A stretch of 64,000 nt of DNA from Mesolinea sp040772305 (lineage in GTDB: Bacteria; Chloroflexota; Anaerolineae; Anaerolineales; Anaerolineaceae), in contig JAXGYK010000001.1 of NCBI GenBank assembly GCA_040772305.1, forward strand, positions 1,364,001 to 1,428,000, in the 5' to 3' direction. The notes under the pieces are model-generated. The model saw only the letters and a list, made by a program, of their open reading frames with translations. It did not search any database and was not told where the DNA came from. The position numbers and the translations under genes are program-made. Positions 16,751-26,187 of the stretch are shown piece after piece. Position 1 is the first letter of the stretch, and each line of letters opens with the position of its first letter.

Positions 16751-17797
16751 ATGACTGAAGCAAATAAAGAAGATGTACTTGACCGTAAACGGAAAAGCGA
16801 AGATCTTGTAGATCTTGCACTGCGCCCCAGAAGCCTGGATGAGATGATTGGCCAAAATCAGGTAAAAGAAAACCTGATCATCCAGATTAAAGCTGCCAAG
16901 GCGCGCAAAGAAGCTTTGGAGCATGTGCTTTTTTATGGTCCTCCGGGTTTGGGAAAAACTACGCTGGCACACATTTTGGCAGCTGAAATGGGTGTGCACA
17001 TCAAAGTTACTTCTGGCCCGGCAATAGATCGTGCAGGCGATCTGGCCGCTATTTTGACCAATTTACACGCAGGGGACATCCTGTTTATTGATGAAGTACA
17101 TCGTCTGGGCCGTCAGGTGGAGGAGATCCTTTATCCGGCAATGGAAGACTATGCTCTGGACATCATTATAGGTAAGGGGCCTGCTGCCAAGAGCGTGCGC
17201 TTAAAACTTCCGCAATTTACAGTAGTGGGTGCAACTACGCGGCTGGCATTGCTTACTGCGCCATTGCGCGCACGGTTTGGGGCAATCTTTCGCTTGGATT
17301 ATTACGACCAGGAAAGCCTGGCAGCCATTGTTCGCCGCGGTGCTGGTTTATTAAAGGTTCCCTATGAAGAAAATGGTATCCGCGAGATTTCGCGCAGGGC
17401 ACGAGGCACTCCCCGAATTGCTTTGAGGATGCTTCGGCGTGTGCGCGACTATGCAGAGGTGCGGGCGCAGGGCTGTATTACGGAGCCAGTTGCACATGCT
17501 GCTTTGGATATGCTGAATATTGATCATAAAGGTCTGGATGAGCTGGACCGGCGTGTCATGTTAACTATTCTGGAAAAATATAATGGCGGCCCTGTTGGCC
17601 TGAATACTATTGCCGCATCGCTTTCCGAAGAACCCGATACGATCATGGATGTGGTTGAGCCTTACCTTTTGCAGTTGGGCTACTTAGATCGCACTGGTCA
17701 GGGCCGAGTGGCTACCAGGCTGGGTTATGAACATTTTGGCAAAGTTTTCCCGGACAATAAGCTCCAAGCGCAACTTTTTGGCGATTCTGACGCCTGA
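16751..17797 (+). CDS. ruvB: Holliday junction branch-migration ATPase RuvB
   Basis: A 348-aa AAA+ motor that, with RuvA, drives branch migration in recombination repair. N-terminal LRPRSLDEMIGQNQVKENL, Walker A GPPGLGKTTLA (~63-73), Walker B ILFIDEVHRL, sensor 1 VVGATTR, arginine-finger region LRARFG, and the C-terminal winged helix (GPVGLNTIAASL). Full length for the family. ruvA and ruvC are not adjacent. The stop overlaps the queA ATG by one base (TGATG). Confidence 0.97.
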   Translation: MTEANKEDVLDRKRKSEDLVDLALRPRSLDEMIGQNQVKENLIIQIKAAKARKEALEHVLFYGPPGLGKTTLAHILAAEMGVHIKVTSGPAIDRAGDLAAILTNLHAGDILFIDEVHRLGRQVEEILYPAMEDYALDIIIGKGPAAKSVRLKLPQFTVVGATTRLALLTAPLRARFGAIFRLDYYDQESLAAIVRRGAGLLKVPYEENGIREISRRARGTPRIALRMLRRVRDYAEVRAQGCITEPVAHAALDMLNIDHKGLDELDRRVMLTILEKYNGGPVGLNTIAASLSEEPDTIMDVVEPYLLQLGYLDRTGQGRVATRLGYEHFGKVFPDNKLQAQLFGDSDA

Positions 17798-18816
17798 TGC
17801 AAACCAGCGATTTTGATTACTTTCTCCCTCCCGAGTGCATAGCACAAAGAGCAGCCGAACCACGCGACTCAGCTCGTTTGATGATTCTAGATCGTTCCAA
17901 AGAGGATCTGGAGCATCGTCGGTTTTATGAATTAGGTGATTACTTAAGAGCAAATGATCTCCTGGTGGTTAACCGTACCCGTGTCATTCCCGCGCGTTTT
18001 TTTGCGCGCAAGTTGCCCAGCGGGGGCAAGGCTGAACTTCTGCTGCTGCATAAAGATGCTGATGGCAGCTGGCAAGCTTTGGTGGGGGGCAAAAATATCA
18101 TAGCAGGCACGCGTTTGCAGGTGCAGGACGGTCCGGGTGTTGAAGTTTTAGCAGATTTAGGTGGTAGCCGCAGACGCCTGCGTTTCGAAGAAGAAATCGA
18201 AGCGTTTTACTCCCAAGCCGGGCATATACCGCTTCCCCCATATATTCGTGCTTATACCGGCGACATGGAACGCTACCAAACGGTGTACAGCCGTGAGCCA
18301 GGTTCGGCAGCGGCACCTACTGCTGGCCTCCATTTTACGGAGCAACTTTTAACTTCCTTGCAGGAGAGAGGCGTAAACCTGGCTGAGCTGGTTTTGCATG
18401 TGGGTTTGGATACCTTTGCCCCAGTTACCGAAAGCGACCCTGAAGAGCATGAAATCCACAGCGAATGGTGTTGTTTGGATGCAGAAGCAGCCCAAAAGAT
18501 TAATGCTGCCAGGGCAGCGGGCGGGCGGGTGATAGCTGTAGGTACTACCAGTGTGCGTACGTTGGAGACTGCTGCTGCGCATAGTCAAGACGGCTTGATT
18601 CATGCATGGGAAGGGAATACGCGCTTGTTCATTCTGCCCGGATATCAGTTCCAGGTGGTGGATGCGATGGTCACCAACTTCCACTTACCTAAAAGCAGTT
18701 TGCTGATGTTGGTTTCGGCTTTTGCTGGGCGCGAACGGATCTTAGGCGCATACCGACAAGCGGTTGAGCTGGGCTATCGTTTCTTTTCCTTTGGTGATGC
18801 GATGCTCCTTTTGTGA
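17797..18816 (+). CDS. queA: SAM:tRNA ribosyltransferase-isomerase QueA
   Basis: A 339-aa enzyme that transfers and isomerises the ribosyl moiety of SAM onto preQ1-tRNA, forming epoxyqueuosine. Family segments include FDYFLPPECIAQ at the N-terminus, PARFFARKLPSGGKAELLLL, the AAPTAGLHFTEQLL motif, and TSVRTLETAA plus TDLFILPGYQF-like and NFHLPKSSLLMLVSAF near the end. It is coupled to ruvB through a TGATG overlap, a ruvB-queA order common in bacteria. Confidence 0.97.
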   Translation: MQTSDFDYFLPPECIAQRAAEPRDSARLMILDRSKEDLEHRRFYELGDYLRANDLLVVNRTRVIPARFFARKLPSGGKAELLLLHKDADGSWQALVGGKNIIAGTRLQVQDGPGVEVLADLGGSRRRLRFEEEIEAFYSQAGHIPLPPYIRAYTGDMERYQTVYSREPGSAAAPTAGLHFTEQLLTSLQERGVNLAELVLHVGLDTFAPVTESDPEEHEIHSEWCCLDAEAAQKINAARAAGGRVIAVGTTSVRTLETAAAHSQDGLIHAWEGNTRLFILPGYQFQVVDAMVTNFHLPKSSLLMLVSAFAGRERILGAYRQAVELGYRFFSFGDAMLLL

Positions 18817-19090
18817 ACTTATCCTTGGCGAGCTGCTTGCCTTGCTCGAATTTATGGAACTTAAACGCTAAAATGCTTGTATTGCTTCGATAAAATGAAA
18901 TGGTATCGCATGCGTTCAATTAGGAAGAGACTTATGCGGCACTTTCTCACTTGGGCGGGATTTTCTGGGATGTCTGTAAATCCAAAATCCTGCTATCATA
19001 TTTATTCTATTCTTATAGATAACAGGTATCATCATTGCAAGGTTTCAGGTCGTCCCTATCAGCCTGAACTGCTCTAGAAGGAAAGATACT

Positions 19091-21697
19091 ATGATGCGAT
19101 TTGATAAATTTTCCGAGCGCGCTCAAGATGCCGCCACACGTGCAGCTGAAATTATCCAGCGCTACGGTCACAATCAGGTTGATAGCGAACACATACTGCT
19201 GGCGCTCATTGAGCAGCCGGAAGGCGTAGTTAGCCAGTTAATGGCTGAATTAAAGGTTGACCCGGAAGAGATTGCTGATAAGGTGGACGAGGTTTTGCGC
19301 ACAAGCCCTAAAGCCAGCATCTTCGGTGGCCCCAGCGGCCAAATATTCCTGACTCCGCGCGTGAAAATGGTGGTAGATCTGGCAAAAACGGAGGCAAATC
19401 GTCTGGGTGATGAGTATATCTCTACAGAACACCTCTTTTTAGCAATTATGTCCGAAAAAAATACTCCCTTAGCGCGCATTCTGGAAGAAAGCGGGCTTAA
19501 CCGTGCGAATGTGATGGAAGCGGTGATGAACATGCGCGGTTCTTCCACTGGCACGGAACATCGCCGTAAAAGCCAGTATAAAACCCTGGATAAATACAGC
19601 CGCAATCTTACCCAGGCTGCCAGCGAGGGCAAGCTGGACCCGGTTTATGGGCGTGAAATTGAGATTAGCCGCCTGATCCAAATTCTTTGCCGGCGCACGA
19701 AAAACAACCCGGTTTTGATTGGAGAAGCAGGTGTAGGTAAAACAGCAATTGCTGAAGGTTTGGCGCAAAAAATCACGGATAACGATGTTCCCGAGTTGCT
19801 CTCGGGCAAGATGGTCGTTGCGCTGGACCTGGGTGCAATGGTTGCCGGGACGCGGTTCCGCGGAGAGTTTGAAGAGCGACTTAAGGCCAGCATTGAAGAA
19901 ATTCAGCGTTCTGCCGGTGAAATCATCCTGTTTATTGATGAATTACATACTGTGGTTGGTGCCGGGGCTGCTCAGGGGGCTATGGATGCCTCGAATATGC
20001 TTAAGCCTGCTTTGGCGCGCGGTGACCTGCAGTGCATTGGAGCTACTACGCTGGATGAATACCATAAGTACATTGAGAAAGATGCAGCACTTGAACGGCG
20101 TTTTGCTCCAATTTTTGTTGAGGAGCCCAGCATTGATGACACCATTGCTATGCTTCATAGCTTGCGCAGCCGTTATGAAGCCCACCATAAAGTGACGCTC
20201 TCGGATGAAGCGCTGGAAGCCGCGGCTAAACTCTCTGCTCGCTACCTTACTGACCGTAAGCTGCCAGATAAAGCGATTGATTTGATGGATGAGGCTGCCG
20301 CCAAGTTGCGTGTGGCACTTTATTCCCTGCCGGATGACCTGCGTGATAAAAAACGCGCCATTGATCAACTGGCTGCAGATGAAGAACAAGCAGGTTTCGA
20401 GCGGGATTATGAGCGGGCAGTAAAGATTAAGGCCGAACGCCTGCGCTTGGAGCAAGATTTTGACGTGGAGCGAAAAACTTGGGAGGCCGAACAGCAATTG
20501 GATGATGTTGTTGATTCGGATGATATTGCTCAGGTAATCCACCAATGGACCGGCATTCCGGTTACCCAGTTGATGGAGAGCGAAAGCCAGAAACTTTTGC
20601 ATATGGAAGAGCGTCTGCGTGAGTCAATTATTGGTCAGGACGAAGCGATTAAGGCGGTATCCGAGGCCATTCGTCGGGCGCGTTCGGGGCTAAAAGATCC
20701 CCGCAGGCCAAATGGCAGCTTTATATTTATTGGCCCATCAGGTGTAGGCAAAACCTATTTGGCAAAAGCACTGGCGGAATTTTTATTTGACGATGAAGAC
20801 GCGCTGGTGCGCATTGATATGAGTGAATATCGTGAGCAGCATACTGTGAGCCGGCTTTTTGGTGCTCCTCCCGGATATATAGGCTACGAAGAAGGCGGCC
20901 AGCTTACCGAAGCTGTGCGCCGCAGGCCCTACCGTGTCATCCTCTTTGATGAGATCGAAAAAGCTCACCCCGAGGTCTGGAATGCCTTACTGCAAATTTT
21001 GGATGATGGACGTTTGACAGATGGGCAGGGCAGGCTGGTGGACTTTAGGAATACAGTTCTGATCATGACCAGCAACCTGGGCACTGAATTTGTCCGCAAA
21101 GGGGGAACCCTGGGTTTCCTGAACGACAGAGACGGAATTGATGTAAAGGACAGCCACGAGAAAATTGAAAAGGCTCTTAAGTCCGCTTTTAGGCCCGAAT
21201 TTCTCAACCGAATCGATGATGTCATTATCTTCTCGCCACTTACGCACGAAGATGCGGTCAAGATTATTGATTTGCAGCTTATGGAATTGCAAGAGCGATT
21301 GGATGAGTATAAGGTGGTGCTGGACATCAAAGACGAGGCAAAGAATTGGCTGGCTGAACAAGGCTTTGACAGTGTCATGGGTGCAAGGCCACTTAAACGT
21401 GCGATCCAAAAGTATCTGGAAGGGCCGCTGGCCGCTCAGCTATTGGCTGGGGATTACCAGGCTGGCGACAAGATTTTGGTCACAAAACCTGAAGGAGAAG
21501 TGAACCTGCGTTTTGAACGTCTTGCTATTGATCAGCCTGAGATTGCTGGAAATCAAGCTGCTCCCTCGACCGATGCACAAGATACAGCATTTGCAATAGG
21601 GGAGGAGGTGCAGGAACAGGCATACCCAGGACCAGGCTTAGAGCAGGACCGGGATGCGGAAATCCCTGCTCAGGCCGAGGAGAACCAGCCTTCCTAA
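19091..21697 (+). CDS. clpC: Clp ATPase, ClpC type
   Basis: An 868-aa HSP100 unfoldase that feeds substrates to ClpP or disaggregates proteins. Two N-terminal Clp_N repeats (1-~150), first AAA+ module with Walker A GEAGVGKTA at 211-219, a short middle region with a UVR-like ERDYERAVKIKAERL (ClpC rather than the long coiled coil of ClpB), second AAA+ module with Walker A GPSGVGKTYLAK near residue 547, and a D2-small domain. The ~45-residue C-terminal tail is acidic and Gln/Pro-rich and looks unstructured. AAGGA ribosome site 8 nt upstream. I see no CIRCE element in the 274-bp upstream gap. Confidence 0.92.
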   Translation: MMRFDKFSERAQDAATRAAEIIQRYGHNQVDSEHILLALIEQPEGVVSQLMAELKVDPEEIADKVDEVLRTSPKASIFGGPSGQIFLTPRVKMVVDLAKTEANRLGDEYISTEHLFLAIMSEKNTPLARILEESGLNRANVMEAVMNMRGSSTGTEHRRKSQYKTLDKYSRNLTQAASEGKLDPVYGREIEISRLIQILCRRTKNNPVLIGEAGVGKTAIAEGLAQKITDNDVPELLSGKMVVALDLGAMVAGTRFRGEFEERLKASIEEIQRSAGEIILFIDELHTVVGAGAAQGAMDASNMLKPALARGDLQCIGATTLDEYHKYIEKDAALERRFAPIFVEEPSIDDTIAMLHSLRSRYEAHHKVTLSDEALEAAAKLSARYLTDRKLPDKAIDLMDEAAAKLRVALYSLPDDLRDKKRAIDQLAADEEQAGFERDYERAVKIKAERLRLEQDFDVERKTWEAEQQLDDVVDSDDIAQVIHQWTGIPVTQLMESESQKLLHMEERLRESIIGQDEAIKAVSEAIRRARSGLKDPRRPNGSFIFIGPSGVGKTYLAKALAEFLFDDEDALVRIDMSEYREQHTVSRLFGAPPGYIGYEEGGQLTEAVRRRPYRVILFDEIEKAHPEVWNALLQILDDGRLTDGQGRLVDFRNTVLIMTSNLGTEFVRKGGTLGFLNDRDGIDVKDSHEKIEKALKSAFRPEFLNRIDDVIIFSPLTHEDAVKIIDLQLMELQERLDEYKVVLDIKDEAKNWLAEQGFDSVMGARPLKRAIQKYLEGPLAAQLLAGDYQAGDKILVTKPEGEVNLRFERLAIDQPEIAGNQAAPSTDAQDTAFAIGEEVQEQAYPGPGLEQDRDAEIPAQAEENQPS

Positions 21698-21722
21698 AAC
21701 GGGCTAAAAACTTGCAACAACT

Positions 21723-21752
21723 GAGTGGAGGCTAAGTCTCTCCACTCTTTTT
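21723..21752 (+). terminator. Rho-independent terminator after clpC
   Basis: Stem GAGTGGAG / CTCCACTC (21723-21730 with 21740-21747) followed by five T residues. It runs right up to the start of the next gene, so that gene probably needs read-through or an internal start. Confidence 0.8.
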
Positions 21753-21753
21753 G

Positions 21754-23436
21754 ATGCCTATGATGAATGACCTGCAAGCTGCACACAATACTTTAAGTCA
21801 CTCAGTGCTTTTTAGCTGCTTTGAAGCAGATGAAGTGCAAGAGTTAGCCGGCTATTTTAATCCTACCTTCCTGCCGCGCGGTGAAGCGCTCTTTCACGCG
21901 CTTGACCGTACCAATGGGATTTATCTTGTACAGGCAGGGCTGCTGACAGAAGAGCCTGAAAGTACTGGCCATGCCGCCCGTTCTTTTGGGCCTGGAAGTC
22001 TGGTAGGAGAAGAAGCTTTGTTCCTTACGGGGGTGCGGGAGCGTAGTATCGTTGCCGAAGAGGATACCCACTTATTGTTTATGCCAAACAGTTTGGTACA
22101 GCGTTATTTACTGGAAGATCAGCGCTTTACTGTCTTATTAAACACGCTGACAAATAGCCGTACTTTGGCACAGAACATAAAAAGCACCTGGCTAAAGCCG
22201 GATGAAAGACTCAATCTAATCACGCGCAAGCACCCGCTGGTGCTCAGTTTCCATTTAGCACTGCCCACACTTGCTTTTCTGGTTGTGTTGATTCTGGTTG
22301 GACAGTTAAACCGGTTACCGCTTTTCTGGCAGCGCATTTTACTGCTTTTTGGCTTTCTCTTGGCCGTATTAACCTTTGTATGGCGGATAAACCAATGGGC
22401 AACGCAGTATTACGCAGTGACCAATCAACGCATATTAAAGCTGGAACGCAGCGGGCGAGCATATGTAAGCCGGGACGAAGTACCTCTTACAGCCTTGGCT
22501 GGATATGCTGTTAAAACGAAGGCTGTTGACAGCTTTTTGGGCTATGCGGATTTGCTACTGCAGACCTACCTGGGGGATATTGTTTTTGAAAAACTAGAAG
22601 ATCCTGCCTCCTTTGGCAAGCTGGTCCAGGCATACGCCCAGCGCGAACGGGCTGCTAATCCGCAAAGCAGTGCCAGGCAATTGCATACTGCCCTTAACCG
22701 CAAGATTGGAAAGCCTGTGGAGGGACTTAGTGAAGCTGAGATGGAAGTGGAAGCAGCGCGCATTGCCACAGAAACGCGGGAGCAAAAGGGTGTTGGTATT
22801 TTGGCTTGGTTGTTCGCAGACTTTTTACGCCTGCGCCAGGAGGCAGATGGTACTACCAGCTACCGAAAACATTGGATTGTCCTTTTTACACGCAATCTGC
22901 TGCCTTCGTTAATCCTGGCAGGATTGACTTGGCTGGCATATGGTTTTTTTACCGGTGAGATTAAAATTGTCGAAGCTTCTACAGCTCTTACGGTGCTGGC
23001 CTTGGCCATGTTGGCTGTGTTTGTCTGGATGGTTCTGAATTATAACGATTGGCGCAATGACCTCTATCAACTAACAGATGTCCAGGTGGTTGATGTGGAC
23101 CGTAATATTTTTGGAAGCGAAAGCAACCGCTCGGCGCCATTGGAGAATATCCTTTCAGTTCAATACCAACGTAAAGGGCTTTTGGGCTTAATCTTTAATT
23201 ACGGAACAGTATTCATCAGTGTTGGCGTGCAGGACCTTAGTTTTGAAGACGTGCATCGGCCTGCCCAGGTACAGCAGGAAATCTTTGCACGAATGAACGA
23301 ACGCCAGGCGGCCCTGCGTCGTGAATTAGGGGAGCAGGAACAGGAAAGGATGAGAGAATGGTTCCGGATTTACCAGGCGGGGATGACGGCCCGTTCCCAG
23401 GAAGGTACACGGCCATTGAAAGTGAATCCTCCGTAG
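21754..23436 (+). CDS. Cyclic-nucleotide-binding-like plus duplicated bacterial PH-domain membrane protein
   Basis: A ~560-aa protein of unknown function with a readable architecture. Residues ~15-120 form a cNMP-binding-like beta roll (FLPRGEALFHALDRTNGIYLVQAGLL, FGPGSLVGEEALF). Then come two TM helices and a bPH_2 domain (YYAVTNQRILKLERS), a linker, a second TM pair, and a second bPH domain (LYQLTDVQVVDVDRNIFG ... NYGTVFISVG). This suggests a membrane-anchored sensor or scaffold. The conserved cNMP phosphate-cassette Arg is not obvious, so ligand binding is uncertain. No Shine-Dalgarno is seen; starts TTG 21751 and ATG 21754/21760/21763 are all possible. Confidence 0.75.
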   Translation: MPMMNDLQAAHNTLSHSVLFSCFEADEVQELAGYFNPTFLPRGEALFHALDRTNGIYLVQAGLLTEEPESTGHAARSFGPGSLVGEEALFLTGVRERSIVAEEDTHLLFMPNSLVQRYLLEDQRFTVLLNTLTNSRTLAQNIKSTWLKPDERLNLITRKHPLVLSFHLALPTLAFLVVLILVGQLNRLPLFWQRILLLFGFLLAVLTFVWRINQWATQYYAVTNQRILKLERSGRAYVSRDEVPLTALAGYAVKTKAVDSFLGYADLLLQTYLGDIVFEKLEDPASFGKLVQAYAQRERAANPQSSARQLHTALNRKIGKPVEGLSEAEMEVEAARIATETREQKGVGILAWLFADFLRLRQEADGTTSYRKHWIVLFTRNLLPSLILAGLTWLAYGFFTGEIKIVEASTALTVLALAMLAVFVWMVLNYNDWRNDLYQLTDVQVVDVDRNIFGSESNRSAPLENILSVQYQRKGLLGLIFNYGTVFISVGVQDLSFEDVHRPAQVQQEIFARMNERQAALRRELGEQEQERMREWFRIYQAGMTARSQEGTRPLKVNPP

Positions 23437-23458
23437 GGTAAAATCGCGCTGAGAGAAT

Positions 23459-23968
23459 ATGAGCATACGAAAAATAATTACTTATCCCGAACCTTCTTTG
23501 CGTTTGAAAGCTAAGACAGTAACAAAGTTTGACAAGGAATTCCAGACCTTGGTAGACGATATGCTGGAAACAATGCGCGACGCCCCGGGTGTAGGTTTGG
23601 CAGCCCCACAGATTGGTGAAAGTCTGCGCCTGGTTGTCATTGAGTATAACGAGAGCGATGATGAGGACGCCAAACCCAAACGCTATGTTTTGGTAAACCC
23701 CGAATTTGTGAAACGTTCCGAGGAAACTGTCAGCGATGTGGAGGCTTGTCTCTCGTTGCCTGGGCTTGCCGGCGAAGTAGAACGTAACGAGGCCGTTACG
23801 GTAAAGGCGCAAAACCGCTTCGGGAAGCCGATCAAAGTTCGTGCCGAAGCTTGGCTTGCGCGCATTTTTCAACATGAAATCGACCATTTGGATGGCGTTC
23901 TATATATAGATCGCGCTACACGCGTCTTTGAGCCCAGTGCCGAGGAGGCCGCAGAGATCAAAGACTAA
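23459..23968 (+). CDS. def: Peptide deformylase
   Basis: A 169-aa metalloenzyme that removes the N-formyl group from nascent proteins. Motif 1 GVGLAAPQIG and motif 3 QHEIDHLDG (His pair and Glu, near residue 140) are intact. Motif 2, normally EGCLSxP, reads EACLSLPG: the metal-ligand Cys is kept and the Gly is Ala. Its stop overlaps the recF ATG by one base (TAATG). A TAAAAT -10-like box lies 14 nt before the ATG. Confidence 0.95.
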   Translation: MSIRKIITYPEPSLRLKAKTVTKFDKEFQTLVDDMLETMRDAPGVGLAAPQIGESLRLVVIEYNESDDEDAKPKRYVLVNPEFVKRSEETVSDVEACLSLPGLAGEVERNEAVTVKAQNRFGKPIKVRAEAWLARIFQHEIDHLDGVLYIDRATRVFEPSAEEAAEIKD

Positions 23969-25179
23969 TGCGTCTAAAACGATTAAGTCTCACGAATTTC
24001 CGTGTTTTTTCGCGGCTGGACTTGGAGTTACCCTCCAGTATTCTGCTTTTTTCCGGGGCAAATGCGCAAGGTAAAACAAGCATCCTTGAGGCGATTGCCT
24101 ACCTGGCTACCTTTTCTTCCTTTAATGCAAGCAGCGACCGCCAACTGATCAACTTTAATATTGCTCCCGAAGATCTTATTGTAGGGCGCATTTTAGGTGA
24201 GTTTGAGCGCGGCAATCGCTACCACAGTCTTGAAGTGCGCTTAATCCTGGACAGTACTGATAACCCCAGCGCTCCCCGCTTTCGCAAGCAGGTATTGATT
24301 GATGGGGTAGCCAAACGACTTAGTGCGCTTTACGGTCAGTTTAATGCAGTGACTTTTTTGCCTCAAATGGCACGGATTCTCGAAGGATCTCCCGCGGATC
24401 GGCGGGCTTATCTGGACGAAATACTGAGCCAGGTTCAGCCGGGATATGCCCGCCACCTGCTGGATTATAACAAGGCGCTTAGTCAACGAAATGCTTTGTT
24501 GAAGATCCTGAATGAAAGAGGCAGTGAGGTGCAGGAACTGGCCGTTTGGGATGACTTGCTTGCCCGGCACGGCTCCCAAATTATGCACAGCCGCATTGCT
24601 GCACTGAAAGCGCTGGAGGAACTTGCCAGGCCAATCCACCTGCAGCTCACTGCCGGAGCAGAAGTAATGCGTTATCACTATCAGCCTTCATACGAGCCGC
24701 TTCCAGACCCCAAAGGACAACTTAGTTTGGTGCAGACTGCAGTTGATCGCAGTGGAATCAAAGTCCAGGAACTGGAAGCAGGCTTTCTTAAAGCCATGGA
24801 ATCAGTATATCGCGAGGACATTGCCCGCGGACAAAGCAGCCTGGGGCCGCACCGTGATGAATTCCGGTTTATCAGTAATAAGGTCGATTTGGGAGACTTT
24901 GGCAGCCGTGGTCAGGGCAGGACAGCTTTGCTTTCTTTAAAGTTTGCTGAAGTGCAGTGGATGAAGGAAAAAACCGGAGAGTGGCCGGTACTTTTACTGG
25001 ATGAAATTATGGCTGAACTGGACTTGCAGCGGCGTGAGGATTTGATGAAGGCTTTGGGTCAGGTTGAGCAAGCATTTTTGACCGCCACAGATACCAGCAT
25101 GTTTCCGGAAGGCTTTCTGAACCAACATCAGGTTTGGCAGGTGGCCGGAGGGATGGTGCAAAGGACACAAGGGGCGTAA
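23968..25179 (+). CDS. recF: DNA replication/repair protein RecF
   Basis: A 403-aa SMC-like ATPase of recombinational gap repair that loads RecA with RecO/RecR. N-terminal LKRLSLTNFRVF, Walker A GANAQGKTS near residue 30, ABC signature region RGQGRTALLSLKFAE, and Walker B VLLLDEIMAELD near the C-terminus. Not next to dnaA/dnaN here; instead it is coupled to def upstream (TAATG) and a small membrane protein downstream (TAATG). Confidence 0.95.
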   Translation: MRLKRLSLTNFRVFSRLDLELPSSILLFSGANAQGKTSILEAIAYLATFSSFNASSDRQLINFNIAPEDLIVGRILGEFERGNRYHSLEVRLILDSTDNPSAPRFRKQVLIDGVAKRLSALYGQFNAVTFLPQMARILEGSPADRRAYLDEILSQVQPGYARHLLDYNKALSQRNALLKILNERGSEVQELAVWDDLLARHGSQIMHSRIAALKALEELARPIHLQLTAGAEVMRYHYQPSYEPLPDPKGQLSLVQTAVDRSGIKVQELEAGFLKAMESVYREDIARGQSSLGPHRDEFRFISNKVDLGDFGSRGQGRTALLSLKFAEVQWMKEKTGEWPVLLLDEIMAELDLQRREDLMKALGQVEQAFLTATDTSMFPEGFLNQHQVWQVAGGMVQRTQGA

Positions 25180-25610
25180 TGGAAACTACTGCCAGGCTAT
25201 GGGGTGCTCGGGTTCTGGTAGCTTTGGTGTTGTGTTCCAATTTATTTGCAGCAGTTAATTATTTGATCGCTCCTCAGCGCTTTGCCCCTGGCTTTGAATT
25301 GGACGGGGAAGCAGGCCGCGTGGCTGTGCTGGGCGTGGGATTATTGTTTCTTATGTGGCAGGTGCCTTACTTGTTTGCAATTAGCCATCCCTATAAACAG
25401 CATAATGCATTGCTACAGGCATGTATTATGCAGGCAATTGGTTTGATCGGTGAGACTGCGATATTACTTACCATTCCTGCTGCTTATCAGGTCCTTCGCA
25501 GCAGCATCTTGAGGTTTATCTGGTTTGATGCAGCCGGCTTGCTGCTGTTAATCATCGCTTTGACTTTGACCAGCAAAAAGAGAAAAAAAAGGAGGAAAAA
25601 TGAACTTTAA
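25179..25610 (+). CDS. Hypothetical small membrane protein
   Basis: A 143-aa protein with four predicted TM helices (around residues 10-28, 47-68, 80-103, 112-132) and a strongly basic C-terminus of Lys/Arg. I do not recognise the family. The ATG at 25179 shares its A with the recF stop (TAATG), the same coupling used throughout this run; a GTG at 25134 inside recF is less likely. It overlaps the nitroreductase start by 11 nt. Confidence 0.7.
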   Translation: METTARLWGARVLVALVLCSNLFAAVNYLIAPQRFAPGFELDGEAGRVAVLGVGLLFLMWQVPYLFAISHPYKQHNALLQACIMQAIGLIGETAILLTIPAAYQVLRSSILRFIWFDAAGLLLLIIALTLTSKKRKKRRKNEL

Positions 25611-26184
25611 AGATCTGGTGATTCAAAACCGATCCTATCGGCGTTTTGATAACGCGGTTAAGCTGGAAAAACCCCAACTCTTAGAATGGGTTGACCATGC
25701 CCGCTTATCACCCAATGCTACAAATGCACAAGGTTTGCGTTTTTACCTGGTTTGGGAAGAGGAAGAAGCAGCTCGTGTGTTTGAAACGGTTACCTTTGGC
25801 GGTTATTTTCGAGAGTGGGGCGGACCTGAAGCACACGAACAGCCCACAGCGTACATTATCATCCTGGGAGACCATAATGTGAAAACCAAGCAAGACATTG
25901 ATTGCGGGATTGCAGCCCAATCGATTGCTCTGGCTGCAAGTGCTGCCGGCTATGCCTGCCTAATGATGACCTCCTTTAAGCGTACTTTGCTAAATACACA
26001 TTTAAACCTGCCGGAGAATTTGGAGATTTTATTAGTGCTGGCACTAGGAAAGCCGGGCGAGACGGTGAAAATCGAGCCAGTGGACGAAGAACACGGCATC
26101 GTGTATTGGCGCGATGCTGCAGGCGTACATCATGTTCCCAAACGGGCTTTGGATGAGATAACCTTTTGGAAAGGAAAGCTCTAG
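25600..26184 (+). CDS. Nitroreductase family protein
   Basis: A 194-aa FMN-dependent oxidoreductase fold. The N-terminal NRSYRRFD and PNATNAQGLRFYLV motifs contact FMN, and DCGIAAQSIALAASAAGYACLM forms the dimer/FMN helix. Substrate unknown. A strong AGGAGG ribosome site lies 6 nt before the ATG, inside the preceding gene. Confidence 0.88.
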   Translation: MNFKDLVIQNRSYRRFDNAVKLEKPQLLEWVDHARLSPNATNAQGLRFYLVWEEEEAARVFETVTFGGYFREWGGPEAHEQPTAYIIILGDHNVKTKQDIDCGIAAQSIALAASAAGYACLMMTSFKRTLLNTHLNLPENLEILLVLALGKPGETVKIEPVDEEHGIVYWRDAAGVHHVPKRALDEITFWKGKL

Positions 26185-26187
26185 ATA

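Noticed and set aside
18877..19077. 66-aa ORF between queA and clpC
   Set aside because: No ribosome site and no family resemblance; it occupies the probable clpC promoter region.
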